64,000 bases of DNA from Neorickettsia sennetsu str. Miyayama (GTDB lineage: Bacteria > Pseudomonadota > Alphaproteobacteria > Rickettsiales > Anaplasmataceae). Positions within the stretch are counted from its first letter, which is position 1. The number at the start of each line of letters is the position of its first letter. The notes under the pieces were generated by a model. It saw only the letters and a program-made list of their open reading frames with translations, ran no database searches and had not been told where the DNA came from. Shown piece by piece: positions 8,375 to 18,008 of this stretch. Where the stretch lies: the NCBI RefSeq assembly GCF_000013165.1, contig NC_007798.1, positions 372,001-436,000 on the forward strand, written 5' to 3'. Position numbers and translations under genes: made by a program.

Positions 8375-9688
8375 CTAGACAAGAATAATACTTGCGGTCG
8401 AAAGGAGCACTACAAATGCTAAGATATCCGTAAAAGAGCTAGTGATGATCGAAGATGAAAGAGCAGGGTCACCACCAAATTTCTCTATTATAAACGGAAT
8501 TGCAGCCCCAAAAGATGTTGCAAGTGCAAACACAAGGGTGATAGAGATAAGGAAAGTGGATTCCAAGGCCAGATTGTGAAAGCGTAAAGCTATTATCACT
8601 ATCATTAGTGCCGACATTACGAGACCGTTGCACAGTCCTACAATCAGTTCTTTTACAAAAAGGCGTAGGGCATTACCTTGACAAAATCTTTTTGTGATTA
8701 GTGCTCTAACTGCAACTGTAGAGGCTTGTATGCCTGCGTTTCCACCCATTGCGGCAATTATGGGCATAAGAATTGCAAGTTCCACGTGTTGTTGTAGTGT
8801 TAGCTGGAAAAAGCCAATTATGTAAGAGGAAAAGTTTATGCTTAAGAAGGTCACTATGAGCCATTTAATTCTGCGCATTACTGTGTTTGCAACATCTGAG
8901 TTGATGTCTGATTCTGAGACCTTACCTGCATGCAAGATATCCTCCTCTGCCTCTTCAGAGATTACATCCACTACATCGTCTATTGAAATTACACCGACAA
9001 TTCTTTGATTTTTATCGACCACAGCGATTGAATGCAGAGAATAATCCCTAAAAAGACGAGCTACTTCCTCCTGATCTTGACCTGTCTCGACAGTTTTTAT
9101 ATTTGTCTGCATGAGTATCTTTACCAAGGATCTACTCTTTGCGCATAAGATATCATTAAGAGAGACACTCCCTATTGGGCGATTTTCCTCATCTACAACA
9201 AAGATTTCACTTATATACTTTGGTAGCTGCTTTTGAACACGAATAAACTGCAAAACTTGTTCTATGCTCCAGTCTTTTGGGATAACAATGAAGTCTTTAT
9301 GGATCAACCTTCCCGCACTTTCTTCAGGGTAGGCAAGAATCTCCTTGATTACTTTTGCCAGTTTTGACGGGAAAAATTTAACGATCTCCTTTACAAAATC
9401 CTGTTCGATTTCCTCAAGCACATCGACTATTTCATCTACTGGAAGAGAGGTAATAATTTGCGCGAATCCTCGAACACCAACTGTCTCGACTATTCTTCTC
9501 AATAACTCAGTTGGTATTTCCGCTAAAATGTAAGTATGATGAATTAAATGCTTGTGCATAAAGTGTTCTTGAACCTCACTTTTTGCATTTATAAACGCAT
9601 CTACAAGCTCTTTTTGATTCTGTATTCTATCTTGCTCAGGTATTTCTCCGGTAAGCTTCTTTAGGATAAGAGGGATAGTATCATTCAT
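8375..9688 (-). CDS. mgtE: Magnesium transporter MgtE
   Basis: MgtE of 437 residues. In order: the N-terminal helical superhelix that senses Mg (about residues 20-125, with LPVDEIVDVLEEI), two CBS domains (about 130-255, for example RPIGSVSLNDIL and RIVGVISIDDVVDVISEEAEED), the connecting helix, and five membrane segments (about 270-437) including the conserved GGNAGIQASTVAVRAL and the last-helix segment FGGDPALSSSIITSSFTD that line the ion path. In the family the cytosolic domains close the pore when Mg is high. Length is normal. A perfect 11-bp hairpin lies about 80 bp upstream of its start. Confidence 0.95.
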   Translation of the reverse strand: MNDTIPLILKKLTGEIPEQDRIQNQKELVDAFINAKSEVQEHFMHKHLIHHTYILAEIPTELLRRIVETVGVRGFAQIITSLPVDEIVDVLEEIEQDFVKEIVKFFPSKLAKVIKEILAYPEESAGRLIHKDFIVIPKDWSIEQVLQFIRVQKQLPKYISEIFVVDEENRPIGSVSLNDILCAKSRSLVKILMQTNIKTVETGQDQEEVARLFRDYSLHSIAVVDKNQRIVGVISIDDVVDVISEEAEEDILHAGKVSESDINSDVANTVMRRIKWLIVTFLSINFSSYIIGFFQLTLQQHVELAILMPIIAAMGGNAGIQASTVAVRALITKRFCQGNALRLFVKELIVGLCNGLVMSALMIVIIALRFHNLALESTFLISITLVFALATSFGAAIPFIIEKFGGDPALSSSIITSSFTDILAFVVLLSTASIILV

Positions 9689-9765
9689 CTTCTTAACATT
9701 TACATCAGAATTCTCTAAAAAAGCTTATCTACCAACGAATTTCAGAGCGTCCCGCTCAAGGGAGA

Positions 9766-9795
9766 GTGTACACCAACAATAGCATTGGTGTACAC
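9766..9795. repeat. Perfect 11-bp inverted repeat between the capsid gene and mgtE
   Basis: GTGTACACCAA (9766-9776) pairs exactly with TTGGTGTACAC (9785-9795) around an 8-base loop. It lies downstream of the capsid gene and 78 bp upstream of mgtE in transcription direction. There is no T run, so it may be a weak terminator, a leader element of mgtE or a protein-binding site. Confidence 0.6.
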
Positions 9796-9859
9796 AGTAA
9801 GCCTTGACCTAATGAAGTTTAGTTTCCAGTAATCTGGAGACAATAGTCAAGTATTCAAT

Positions 9860-10969
9860 TTAGGATTTCATTTCCAAAAAAACAAAAGCCTTTGGATTAA
9901 TTACCTTTGCGCCAACCCTTTTGGTAATATAGAAAGAAACATAAGGTTTTGCAGAGTATGGATCTCTTAGAACCCGCATTTCGCTTCTATCGACGATTTG
10001 ATATCCACGCTTAAAATCTCCAAAAATGATTGGATATTTCTTTGTTGAACTCGTAGATTTATCAGATATTGGTATTATAGGCATTTCTGAGCACTCAATA
10101 ACAGGTATTCCCATTAACGTGTCGGGTTGACCTACTAAAATTCCTGGCTGAAACATATAGTGTCCTGTCTGTTCATATTTTAGCCCTCTTATTAGCTGGA
10201 TAGTTGTACTGTGCATAAGAAATGTTCCATTAACAGAGAACTCTCTTTGTAATCCATAATAGAGGCTTAAAATATCAGCAGGGGTTATTTTGTCTTTCTC
10301 CTTGCTTGTGATCTTACAAATCTGTTTTCCTGTGGAATCTGTATTATGTTGAAGTATTCCGTGTGGTTTATTTTTTCCATCACCAGTAATGAAGGTTTCG
10401 TTTTCGAGTTGTGTAAATGCCAAAGCAGCCTGTTCAATTAACCATTTTTCTACGTTTATAGATGGATCATCAAGGACTTTTTGAGTGGTCTTTGGTTGTG
10501 TGTAGAGCTCATAGGTATTTATTTCTGTTGTGATTATGTGCTCTTTTGCATCGCTATTAGTTATCTCATCCTCAGAAACCCATTGTGCCTCTAACGCGTC
10601 ACCATTGCTTATGTAAGTTATACAGTCTGTTGAGATCGTATTAACAGATGCTAGCTTCCTTATTGGGGAGAGCTTCTTCATTTGCTCATGGATTGAGTTA
10701 ATTAAGGTATCTGTTAGTGGAAAGCCATTACTCTTGATTTCAATGGAATTTGCTGATCCCTTCTTAAGATAACTATTGAGTTGCTTCTTATAATGACAAT
10801 CTTCGCTTATTTCGGTCGAAGTAAAAGGTCGTTTCACAGCCAAGTCATAGCCATCTTCTAGTTTTTTTAATCTTCTCTCACAACTCTGTAATCTTTCGTC
10901 TTCTTTCTCTTTAAAAGATTTAATTTCTGTTTCGAGGTTTAGAAGTAAATTATTTACTCTTGTGTCCAT
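9860..10969 (-). CDS. HK97-fold major capsid protein, gene-transfer-agent type, orphan
   Basis: A 369-residue phage-type major capsid protein. The N-terminal 45 residues are a charged coiled coil (KEKEDERLQSCERRLKKLED), like the delta/scaffold part of HK97 capsids. The HK97 fold follows: SPIRKLASV, AQWVSEDE, TQKVLDDPSINVEKWL, GDGKNKPHGIL, and the C-terminal GDFKRGYQIVDRSEMRVLRDPYSAKP segment, which closely recalls the capsid (g5) of the Rhodobacter capsulatus gene transfer agent. No portal, terminase, protease or tail genes lie nearby. Scattered GTA genes are known in Rickettsiales. The reading frame is intact, which suggests retained use, but function is not shown. It lies downstream of addA on the same strand, 177 bp away. 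Confidence 0.88.
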   Translation of the reverse strand: MDTRVNNLLLNLETEIKSFKEKEDERLQSCERRLKKLEDGYDLAVKRPFTSTEISEDCHYKKQLNSYLKKGSANSIEIKSNGFPLTDTLINSIHEQMKKLSPIRKLASVNTISTDCITYISNGDALEAQWVSEDEITNSDAKEHIITTEINTYELYTQPKTTQKVLDDPSINVEKWLIEQAALAFTQLENETFITGDGKNKPHGILQHNTDSTGKQICKITSKEKDKITPADILSLYYGLQREFSVNGTFLMHSTTIQLIRGLKYEQTGHYMFQPGILVGQPDTLMGIPVIECSEMPIIPISDKSTSSTKKYPIIFGDFKRGYQIVDRSEMRVLRDPYSAKPYVSFYITKRVGAKVINPKAFVFLEMKS

Positions 10970-11146
10970 TTAGTTGATTATAAATTAAAAAGTTAGTTTA
11001 TTTCGTTTATCCACTTATGAGGAAGCAGAACATTATTACTACATAGGAATTTGGGTCTTACAGATGAAAACAAGCCTAAGTACACTAGAGAACTTATTGG
11101 AGCAGCAGTACTTTAGAAGTGCTTCGAAAGGTTTTTTTATAACTAT

Positions 11147-13870
11147 TTAAAGCCAAATTATTTCAGTTATTACATTCTTTTCTGGATAGATTGCTTGCAT
11201 AGCTTCTTTATATCGATGCATTTGCTTTTCTATTGCAAGATCGACGCTTTTATCTTTTCCAGTTTTATAATCTCTAATCGTTATTGTATCCTTTTCGAAT
11301 TTCACATTATCCATTCTGAGTAGCTTACCATCAAAATAGACTTCTACCTCGTTTTTACCGTCCGCTCTATGATTCTTTTCAAGAAAAAGCAAAACCGTCC
11401 TTTTGATTTCATTTTTTTGCTCGTTCGATAATTCTGGAGAATACTCTTCCAGGAATAAATTCATCCATTTTTCAGCTTTTTCAACTTTAGAAATGTATTC
11501 GAGAATCTTGTGTATTAATTTGCCACGGATGATCTGAAAGGTCTTCTCAGAAACTTTTGTTACATCATCATCTATGATGCCATTATCAAATGTTTCATCT
11601 CTTTTGTAAGGAAATTCATATGAGTTTGCTAAATCACTTTCCTTGTTTTGTAGCTCTTGCGTATTTTTCATGCGACGGTTGCTATCTCTTTCTCTATGTA
11701 GACTGGGGTTTTCGTCTGATTTATCTACCTTTTGTTTAATTTTTATAGGATACAGGAGATCATTTGTGTAGTAATACGCTCCATCTTGATTTTGTGAGCC
11801 TATTTTTACGATTCCGTTGCTGCATGCTTCATACCAAGAATTCTTTTTGGCTTGTTTGCCAATTCCCATAATGTACAATTCATCTTCCGCACGTGTTAAG
11901 GCAACGTAGAGGAGTCTCAGATGTTCATATCGGATCGATTCCTTTTTTACATCCCTCATTTCTTGTACGACTCTAACATGGGTTTCAGATGAGAGGAGTG
12001 GTGTTCCGTCTTCAGTAAAGAAAAAAATATCACGATTTTGTGGTACGTAATTACTATCCACTATAAACACAATAGGTGATTGCGTACCTTTACTTCCATG
12101 AACGGTTGAGATAGTAACACCGTTTTCGTTCTTGCTTTTGATTTTTAAAGTCGCGTCTTCGCCAGAAAAGATGTAAATAAAATCATGTATACATTCGTGT
12201 TCGAGCGTGTTGTCTAAAAAGATGTCAATATAATAGGGGGTTTCACTTCCATAGTATTTGGCTAATGTGGTGACAGTCCTTGCGTCAAGAACCTGTGAAT
12301 ATATGTCGAAAGTCGTGCCATAGAATTCAAGCCACCTCTTAAGTACTTTTCCTGCGTATGTGGCACAAATCTGCTCGAACAACCATTCCTTTTTTTTCTC
12401 AGCTTTAAGTTTTAGTAGAGCACTGTGGCTCCAGGCAAATATAGGAGATTTCAAAAGTGTGATCAGAGCTTCATCATCGTGTTTATAGATGAGAAACTTT
12501 CCTAGATTTATGAGAAGCTCGAACAAGGGATTGTTTTTTACTGTGAATTTGCCTGTAAAATTCACCGGGATATTAATGGCAGTAAGTTGCGTGTAAATAT
12601 GGTCAACCAAATTGGTTCTGTGTGCAACAAGGATCAATATGTCACTTCCTTTTACAGGTCTGTTTTTTGCTTTAAGTGTTCTACCTATCTTAAGCCAACT
12701 TTGTATGGTTTCCCTTATAGAAATTGCCAGTTGAAGTTCTGCATCAACTTCTCCATATTGTAGCAATGGTATTACTTCTATATAGCCCGGCGCTTCAGTT
12801 CTACTTGTGGTATGGCGAATCTTCTCACTGGATGTTTTACAAAGTTGGATGTTTTCAAAGACGCTGTCAACAAATTGTAGAATAGCTGTAGATGATCTAT
12901 AGGACTTTGCTGTCTTAACCTGAACAAGCTTATTTTGGGGATCCCTTTGTTTAAGTATGTCGTAAAACGCAAGATACATCTCGGGACTCGCCCCCTGAAA
13001 CCCATAAATGGACTGTTTGTAGTCACCAACTACAAAGATGCTCTTATTATGTGTTTCATCTATGAGAAAATCCCTACAGAGATTAGATATGATATACCAC
13101 TGTTTTATGCTATTGTCCTGCGCTTCATCGAGCAGGATATGGTCTATTTTCGCAGCAATTTCATAAACATTCCATATTTCCATCTCTATCGCAGTCTCTA
13201 TGATTCCATTATGGGAAATATAGTGTTTCGAGATATTTTGATTAATTTCTAAAAATTGAGTGAATGCCGATAATATATCTATACTCTCCGTTGCCAATTG
13301 TTCTAGTGGATCATTCTTAAGTTTCTCGATTATTTTTCTGTAGTCTAGGTGAAAGTTACTTAGCAAAGATGCTAGCGTTTCATGCAATTTTCTTTCGGTT
13401 GTCTTTTCTGCGGTTTTCTTGGAAAGTTGACATCTTTCCCAAATAAACCGTGCCAGTAATTGGCAGAACATGTGTTGGTTTTCCTCATATATTTCTTTTG
13501 AAAGATGTCGTCGGTCACACATTTTAATGGATTGCCAGCAGAAGGAGTGTAATGTCTGTATTTGGATAAATGCGTCGGCTGTGTACACAAGTTTCCGGAC
13601 ATAATCCCGATCTTTCACAGTTCTATTAATCGTGGAAAGCAAATACTCGTCCATATCTGTATCATTCATTGCGGAGAGCTTTCCTAATATAGCGAAAATG
13701 CGGTTGTGCATTTCTGCTGTTGCTACCTTTGTAAAAGTTATGCACAGTATATTCTTCTCTTTGTTAACCAGTAATGATATGGCTCTTCTTACAAGCAAGG
13801 TGGTTTTGCCGCAACCGGCGGATGAATTAATCCAGACTGAGACATTAGGATCAGTAACTTTTTCTATCAT
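11147..13870 (-). CDS. addA: AddA-type double-strand-break repair helicase-nuclease
   Basis: UvrD-superfamily helicase of 907 residues with a RecB-type nuclease end, as in alphaproteobacterial AddA, which with AddB processes DNA ends for RecA. Walker A is SSAGCGKTTLL (residues about 16-26), followed by CITFTKVATAEMHNR (motif Ia), LLDEAQD (Walker B, about 248), GDYKQSIYGFQGA (motif III), a late VSTVHGSKG-like motif (ISTVHGSKGTQ) and YVALTRAEDELY (motif VI). The nuclease motif IRDYKTGKD is near residue 865. Alphaproteobacterial AddA usually has about 1,100-1,200 residues, so this copy is compact. AddB is not in the window. Confidence 0.88.
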   Translation of the reverse strand: MIEKVTDPNVSVWINSSAGCGKTTLLVRRAISLLVNKEKNILCITFTKVATAEMHNRIFAILGKLSAMNDTDMDEYLLSTINRTVKDRDYVRKLVYTADAFIQIQTLHSFCWQSIKMCDRRHLSKEIYEENQHMFCQLLARFIWERCQLSKKTAEKTTERKLHETLASLLSNFHLDYRKIIEKLKNDPLEQLATESIDILSAFTQFLEINQNISKHYISHNGIIETAIEMEIWNVYEIAAKIDHILLDEAQDNSIKQWYIISNLCRDFLIDETHNKSIFVVGDYKQSIYGFQGASPEMYLAFYDILKQRDPQNKLVQVKTAKSYRSSTAILQFVDSVFENIQLCKTSSEKIRHTTSRTEAPGYIEVIPLLQYGEVDAELQLAISIRETIQSWLKIGRTLKAKNRPVKGSDILILVAHRTNLVDHIYTQLTAINIPVNFTGKFTVKNNPLFELLINLGKFLIYKHDDEALITLLKSPIFAWSHSALLKLKAEKKKEWLFEQICATYAGKVLKRWLEFYGTTFDIYSQVLDARTVTTLAKYYGSETPYYIDIFLDNTLEHECIHDFIYIFSGEDATLKIKSKNENGVTISTVHGSKGTQSPIVFIVDSNYVPQNRDIFFFTEDGTPLLSSETHVRVVQEMRDVKKESIRYEHLRLLYVALTRAEDELYIMGIGKQAKKNSWYEACSNGIVKIGSQNQDGAYYYTNDLLYPIKIKQKVDKSDENPSLHRERDSNRRMKNTQELQNKESDLANSYEFPYKRDETFDNGIIDDDVTKVSEKTFQIIRGKLIHKILEYISKVEKAEKWMNLFLEEYSPELSNEQKNEIKRTVLLFLEKNHRADGKNEVEVYFDGKLLRMDNVKFEKDTITIRDYKTGKDKSVDLAIEKQMHRYKEAMQAIYPEKNVITEIIWL

Positions 13871-13976
13871 TTGTGATAGCTATAGCAACTGATATGTTCA
13901 GGCAACCATGACAGAGCAGCATAGGATATGCAATATGTTATGAGCGATGCTAAAAGAATCTTGATGTGATGCATGA

Positions 13977-15092
13977 TCATACGATCCATCCACCGCCTAA
14001 TACTTTACTTCCATGATACATAACACAAGCTTGTCCAGGAGCTATAGCACATTTGGGTTCCTCAGCTAAGGAGACCTTTAGGAGCTCACCATTTGGATAA
14101 AGATATCCTTTTACCGTATCAGCGCCAGAACGCAACTTTACCTCGCATTCTAGTCCAGCGGTCAATTCTTTTCTATCAAGCCAGTTTACTTCTTTCACGT
14201 AAAGTGAACGTTGTTGCAATTTATCACGTGTGCCAACAATTATGATGTTGTTCTGAGCGTCAATTTTTACCACGTATAGTGGGATAGGGGCTGATAATTG
14301 TAATCCGTGTCTTTGTCCAATGGTATAATGAATTGTACCATTGTGTGTGCCAAGGACTTCTCCATCTGTTGAGAGTATTTTTCCTGGTCTCTGTGCATCC
14401 GGTCTAAACTTCTTTATTACATCCGCATAAGATTTTCCATTTACAAAACAAATGTCCTGGCTTTCTGGTTTTTCCGAGATATCCACACTTAGTTTCCTAG
14501 CTAAGTCTCTTGTTTCGCTTTTTTTAAGATTTCCCAATGGGAAACGGAGAAATTCTAGTTGTTCACGTGTAGTATTGAAGAGAAAATAGCTTTGATCTTT
14601 TGAAGGATCGATGCCTTTATGGAGCTCTACACCGTTTGTTGTGGTTAATCGTCTTACATAGTGACCGGTTGCAAGTGCATCGACGGATAGGCTTTTAGCA
14701 ATTTTCATGAGATCCCTAAACTTTACTGTTTGGTTACACTTTACACATGGTACCGGGGTTTCACCTTTGAGATATGACTCTGCGAAGTTTTCTATCACTT
14801 CTTTTCTGAAAGTTTCCTCCATATTTACCACGTAGTGTAAAAAGCCGAATTGGGCTGCCACACGTTTTGCGTCAAATATGTCCGAACCTGCACAGCAAGT
14901 TTTTCTGTTTGTTTGCGTGGAAGTGAAATTATTATGAAGTTGTAATGTTACCCCTATGACCTTGTAGCCGACTCTGTGCAGATAAGCTGCAACGGTTGAA
15001 CTATCTACACCACCTGACATAGCAACCATTACCTTTACGTCATTATATGCTTTTCCTGGGATGATTTCTGCAAGTTCTTGCATCAATTTCAC
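13977..15092 (-). CDS. mnmA: tRNA 2-thiouridylase MnmA
   Basis: Adds sulfur to uridine 34 of tRNA-Lys, -Glu and -Gln. The ATP pyrophosphatase P-loop is AMSGGVDSSTVAA near residue 25. The two catalytic cysteines are in the ETPVPCVKCNQ segment and in QDICFVNG. The tRNA-binding C-terminal beta domain ends with PGQACVMYHGSKVLGGG. Length (371) is normal. The N-terminus has about 20 residues before the P-loop domain, slightly longer than usual. The gene stands alone, with divergent promoter space toward the zinc-finger gene. Confidence 0.95.
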   Translation of the reverse strand: MKLMQELAEIIPGKAYNDVKVMVAMSGGVDSSTVAAYLHRVGYKVIGVTLQLHNNFTSTQTNRKTCCAGSDIFDAKRVAAQFGFLHYVVNMEETFRKEVIENFAESYLKGETPVPCVKCNQTVKFRDLMKIAKSLSVDALATGHYVRRLTTTNGVELHKGIDPSKDQSYFLFNTTREQLEFLRFPLGNLKKSETRDLARKLSVDISEKPESQDICFVNGKSYADVIKKFRPDAQRPGKILSTDGEVLGTHNGTIHYTIGQRHGLQLSAPIPLYVVKIDAQNNIIIVGTRDKLQQRSLYVKEVNWLDRKELTAGLECEVKLRSGADTVKGYLYPNGELLKVSLAEEPKCAIAPGQACVMYHGSKVLGGGWIV

Positions 15093-15234
15093 AAATACTC
15101 AACGGGCTATTATAGCAGGATCATGATCTTGCTTAACAGCCAATTACATATGTTCTTGTTTTACAATTTAAATTTGTTGTTTATTCTATGTGCTGTACTA
15201 ACGAGGGAGTTGCTTCTGTAGAAGAAAATTAAGT

Positions 15235-15405
15235 ATGGAAAAAATTATTCACTATACATCCGGTACTAGAGTTGCGTGTTATGGAGAAGAAAATTCAATG
15301 CATCCACTTGTTTACCTAGATCTGCAAAGGGACGGGCGGGTTACTTGTCCTTATTGTGGTGCTATATTTGTTCACAGGGGTACAAACGATGACTCAGAGA
15401 CGTAA
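15235..15405 (+). CDS. Small zinc-finger protein (zf-CHCC, NDUFS6-like)
   Basis: A 56-residue protein of the zf-CHCC family. The pattern is complete: Cys15, His24 in MHPLVYLDL, then CPYC (Cys39 and Cys42) before AIFVH. The family includes the bacterial and mitochondrial zinc-binding subunit of respiratory complex I (NDUFS6), and alphaproteobacteria carry a short free form. A role in complex I assembly or stability is inferred from the family. Its last 17 bases overlap the start of dnaQ in another frame, so translation of the two may be coupled. Confidence 0.8.
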   Translation: MEKIIHYTSGTRVACYGEENSMHPLVYLDLQRDGRVTCPYCGAIFVHRGTNDDSET

Positions 15406-16075
15406 AGTTATTTTAGATACCGAGACCACGGGCCTCGATATGAAGAATGGAGATCGTGTCATTGAAATTGGCTGTGTCGAGGTGGTGGATTTTCGAATTA
15501 CAGGCGAAATCTTTCACATTTATTTGAATCCTGAGCGTGAGATTTCAAAAGAGGCAACACGTGTACACGGTATCACTTTCGAACAACTTGCTGATAGTCC
15601 AAAGTTCATCGATATAGCAGATGATTTTCTAAAATTTATAGATTCATCAGAAATAGTCGCTCATAACGCAAGTTTTGATATCCGTTTTCTCAATTCTGAA
15701 CTGATCCGTGCAAGGCAGAGAAGATTGATCAAATTGGAAAATGTTATAGATACTCTTGCTATGGCAAGAAAGATATTTCCGGGTTCTCCAGCTTCATTAG
15801 ATGCACTATGTAGGAGATTTAGGATTTCACTTGAGCAGAGAGAGTTACACGGAGCTTTATTGGATGCACAGCTTTTAGCGCGTGTTTACATAGAATTAAG
15901 TAAGGGTAGCCAAGTCAGTATGAGTTTTTTAGAGGGATCTAGTGTAAGTTCTGAGAAAAAAATGTTCAAAGAACGTGAGAAGCTCATTATTACCCCTGAG
16001 GAGTCGCTTGAGCATAGTGAACTGATCAGGCGCCTTAAAAATCCTCTTTGGGATGAAATTTTGATGGAGGAATAA
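15389..16075 (+). CDS. dnaQ: DNA polymerase III epsilon subunit (proofreading exonuclease)
   Basis: 3'-5' proofreading exonuclease of the replicative polymerase, 228 residues. ExoI DTETTGLD, ExoII HNASFDIRFL and ExoIII HGALLDA contain the catalytic acidic residues and histidine of the DEDDh family. The C-terminal part, which contacts the polymerase alpha subunit, is short and charged. I chose ATG 15389 (MTQRRKVILDTETTG), the family's usual start; an upstream in-frame start would place 11 more residues inside the zinc-finger gene. It overlaps that gene by 17 bp. Confidence 0.93.
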   Translation: MTQRRKVILDTETTGLDMKNGDRVIEIGCVEVVDFRITGEIFHIYLNPEREISKEATRVHGITFEQLADSPKFIDIADDFLKFIDSSEIVAHNASFDIRFLNSELIRARQRRLIKLENVIDTLAMARKIFPGSPASLDALCRRFRISLEQRELHGALLDAQLLARVYIELSKGSQVSMSFLEGSSVSSEKKMFKEREKLIITPEESLEHSELIRRLKNPLWDEILMEE

Positions 16076-16275
16076 AGTCATCTACGGACAGGATTCCGCT
16101 TTAACACGGTTTTTATGACCAATATACGCTGTGTACTTGTTTTAAGTCTATTGTGACTGTTAAAAGTAGTTTAGTGTTATCTTCTTTCTTTTAAGAGCAC
16201 AAAGCTTATGGTGATTTCTATGACCTGCATATCCAAAACCAGACAGTAATGTTAAAACACTTGTTTTAATTTTCT

Positions 16276-17922
16276 GTGATTAGTGTGATAACGCCTGAAG
16301 AGAAGTTGTCTGCTCTGAGGAGAATAATGGAAGATAACCGGATGGAGGGTTTTCTTATAACTATTAGTGATGAATTCTTACTTGAGTCTCCTCTTTCGTA
16401 TAATAACCGCATTAAGTGGCTTACTGGATTTTGTGGATCGTTTGCTATGGTCCTCATTACTTGCGAGAAAGCGTATTTTTTTACCGATTCTAGGTATTTG
16501 ATTCAAGTAAAGCTTGAAGTTTCTGAAATATATACACGCCTGCAGTTTAGTCTTGCTGAAATTGAGCGTGTGATAAAGGAGAGTTGTATCCGGAGAATTT
16601 GTTACGATTCAAGATTGCTTAACCGTGCCATGTTGAGCTTCTTCCGGTGTCAGATGGAGCCTTTAGATTGGAATCCCATTGATTGCCTCTGGGACAGAAA
16701 TACAGTTTCTGTTGGAAGGGTTGTAGTTCATCCACTTTGTTATGCAGGGTTATCTAGTCAGGAAAAGTGCAAACAAATCATCAACATAACAGGTGGGAAT
16801 AACTATTTTTTCTCTAATTCAGAGTCCGTGTGCTGGTTAGCAAACATACGTGGTTCAGATCTTGAATATACACCTGTAGTTTGCTGCAGAGCCATTCTTT
16901 ATTCGAATGGGCTGCTGAGAATCTTTCTATGGGGCCAGGTAGAGGATTTACCTTCGTTGGAAAGTCATATAGAGATTTTGCGATTGGAAGAATTACAGTT
17001 TTACTTGACACAATTAAAATCGGTAGCTCTAGATGAGCAGAGCGTAAATATTTACTACTTGAATCTAATAAGAGATAGAGATATACAAATTACTCATCTG
17101 CAGGATCCATCGGTTATTATGAGAGCTTGCAAGAACCACATAGAACTTGAAGGTAGTATAGCAGCTCATAAAAGAGATGGCTTGGCTCTGACAAAGTTCT
17201 TAAACTGGCTCAAAGTAAATGAGTCTTCAGATGAATTAGCATCAGCAGAGATGTTATTAAGTTTTAGAAAAGAGCAAGAGCTGTTTTTTTCCCTGAGTTT
17301 TCCTACGATTTCTGCATTTGGTCCACACGGTGCGATAGTTCACTATACTCCTTCTAAAAAGAGCAATTTGCAATTCAAGCCCGGAAATCTATATTTGGTC
17401 GACTCCGGTGCTCAGTATCTGGATGGTACGACAGACGTGACACGTACTGTTGCAATAGGTGAGCCAACTGAGGAGCAAAAGTTTCATTATACTATTGTCC
17501 TGAAGGCGCACATTGGGCTTGCTAAAGCTGTGTTTCCGGCTGGTACTACTGGTAGACAGTTAGATGTACTGGCTAGGTCTCACCTTTGGAGTTACAAACT
17601 TGATTATGCTCATGGTACTGGTCATGGTGTTGGGAGCTTTCTTAATGTTCATGAAGGGCCACATTCATTTGGAAGTGAGGTGCCGTTAAAAGTAGGTATG
17701 ATTATTTCAAATGAACCTGGTCTCTATTTCGAAGGGAAATATGGCATAAGACTGGAGAATCTTATGTATGTTAAGGAAGCTGGAGATGGGTTTTTGAGTT
17801 TTGCTCCTCTTACTCTTGTTAATTTTGATGAGAATCTAATACGACACGAAATGCTTTCCGATAGCGAATCACGGTGGCTGGAGGATTACTCGGATTTAGT
17901 CAGGACAACACACAGGTCTTAG
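16276..17922 (+). CDS. Xaa-Pro aminopeptidase (M24 family)
   Basis: Aminopeptidase P of 548 residues that removes an N-terminal residue before proline. Two creatinase-like N-terminal domains (about residues 1-300) precede the pita-bread catalytic domain. Metal ligands are visible: LVDSGAQYLDGTTDVTRT (two Asp), the His in GTGHGVG, then ISNEPGLYF (Glu) and GIRLENL (Glu). HEGP is also present. This is the long form of the family, as in other alphaproteobacteria. The start is GTG at 16276. The 200 bp before it contain no gene. Confidence 0.9.
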   Translation: MISVITPEEKLSALRRIMEDNRMEGFLITISDEFLLESPLSYNNRIKWLTGFCGSFAMVLITCEKAYFFTDSRYLIQVKLEVSEIYTRLQFSLAEIERVIKESCIRRICYDSRLLNRAMLSFFRCQMEPLDWNPIDCLWDRNTVSVGRVVVHPLCYAGLSSQEKCKQIINITGGNNYFFSNSESVCWLANIRGSDLEYTPVVCCRAILYSNGLLRIFLWGQVEDLPSLESHIEILRLEELQFYLTQLKSVALDEQSVNIYYLNLIRDRDIQITHLQDPSVIMRACKNHIELEGSIAAHKRDGLALTKFLNWLKVNESSDELASAEMLLSFRKEQELFFSLSFPTISAFGPHGAIVHYTPSKKSNLQFKPGNLYLVDSGAQYLDGTTDVTRTVAIGEPTEEQKFHYTIVLKAHIGLAKAVFPAGTTGRQLDVLARSHLWSYKLDYAHGTGHGVGSFLNVHEGPHSFGSEVPLKVGMIISNEPGLYFEGKYGIRLENLMYVKEAGDGFLSFAPLTLVNFDENLIRHEMLSDSESRWLEDYSDLVRTTHRS

Positions 17923-18008
17923 CACTTTTTTCTTTGAAAAAGCAAAACAGACATACTCAGAAAACAACAAGTTAACTCTAATAACGCGCTCGGCTTACTT
18001 ACTTTTTG

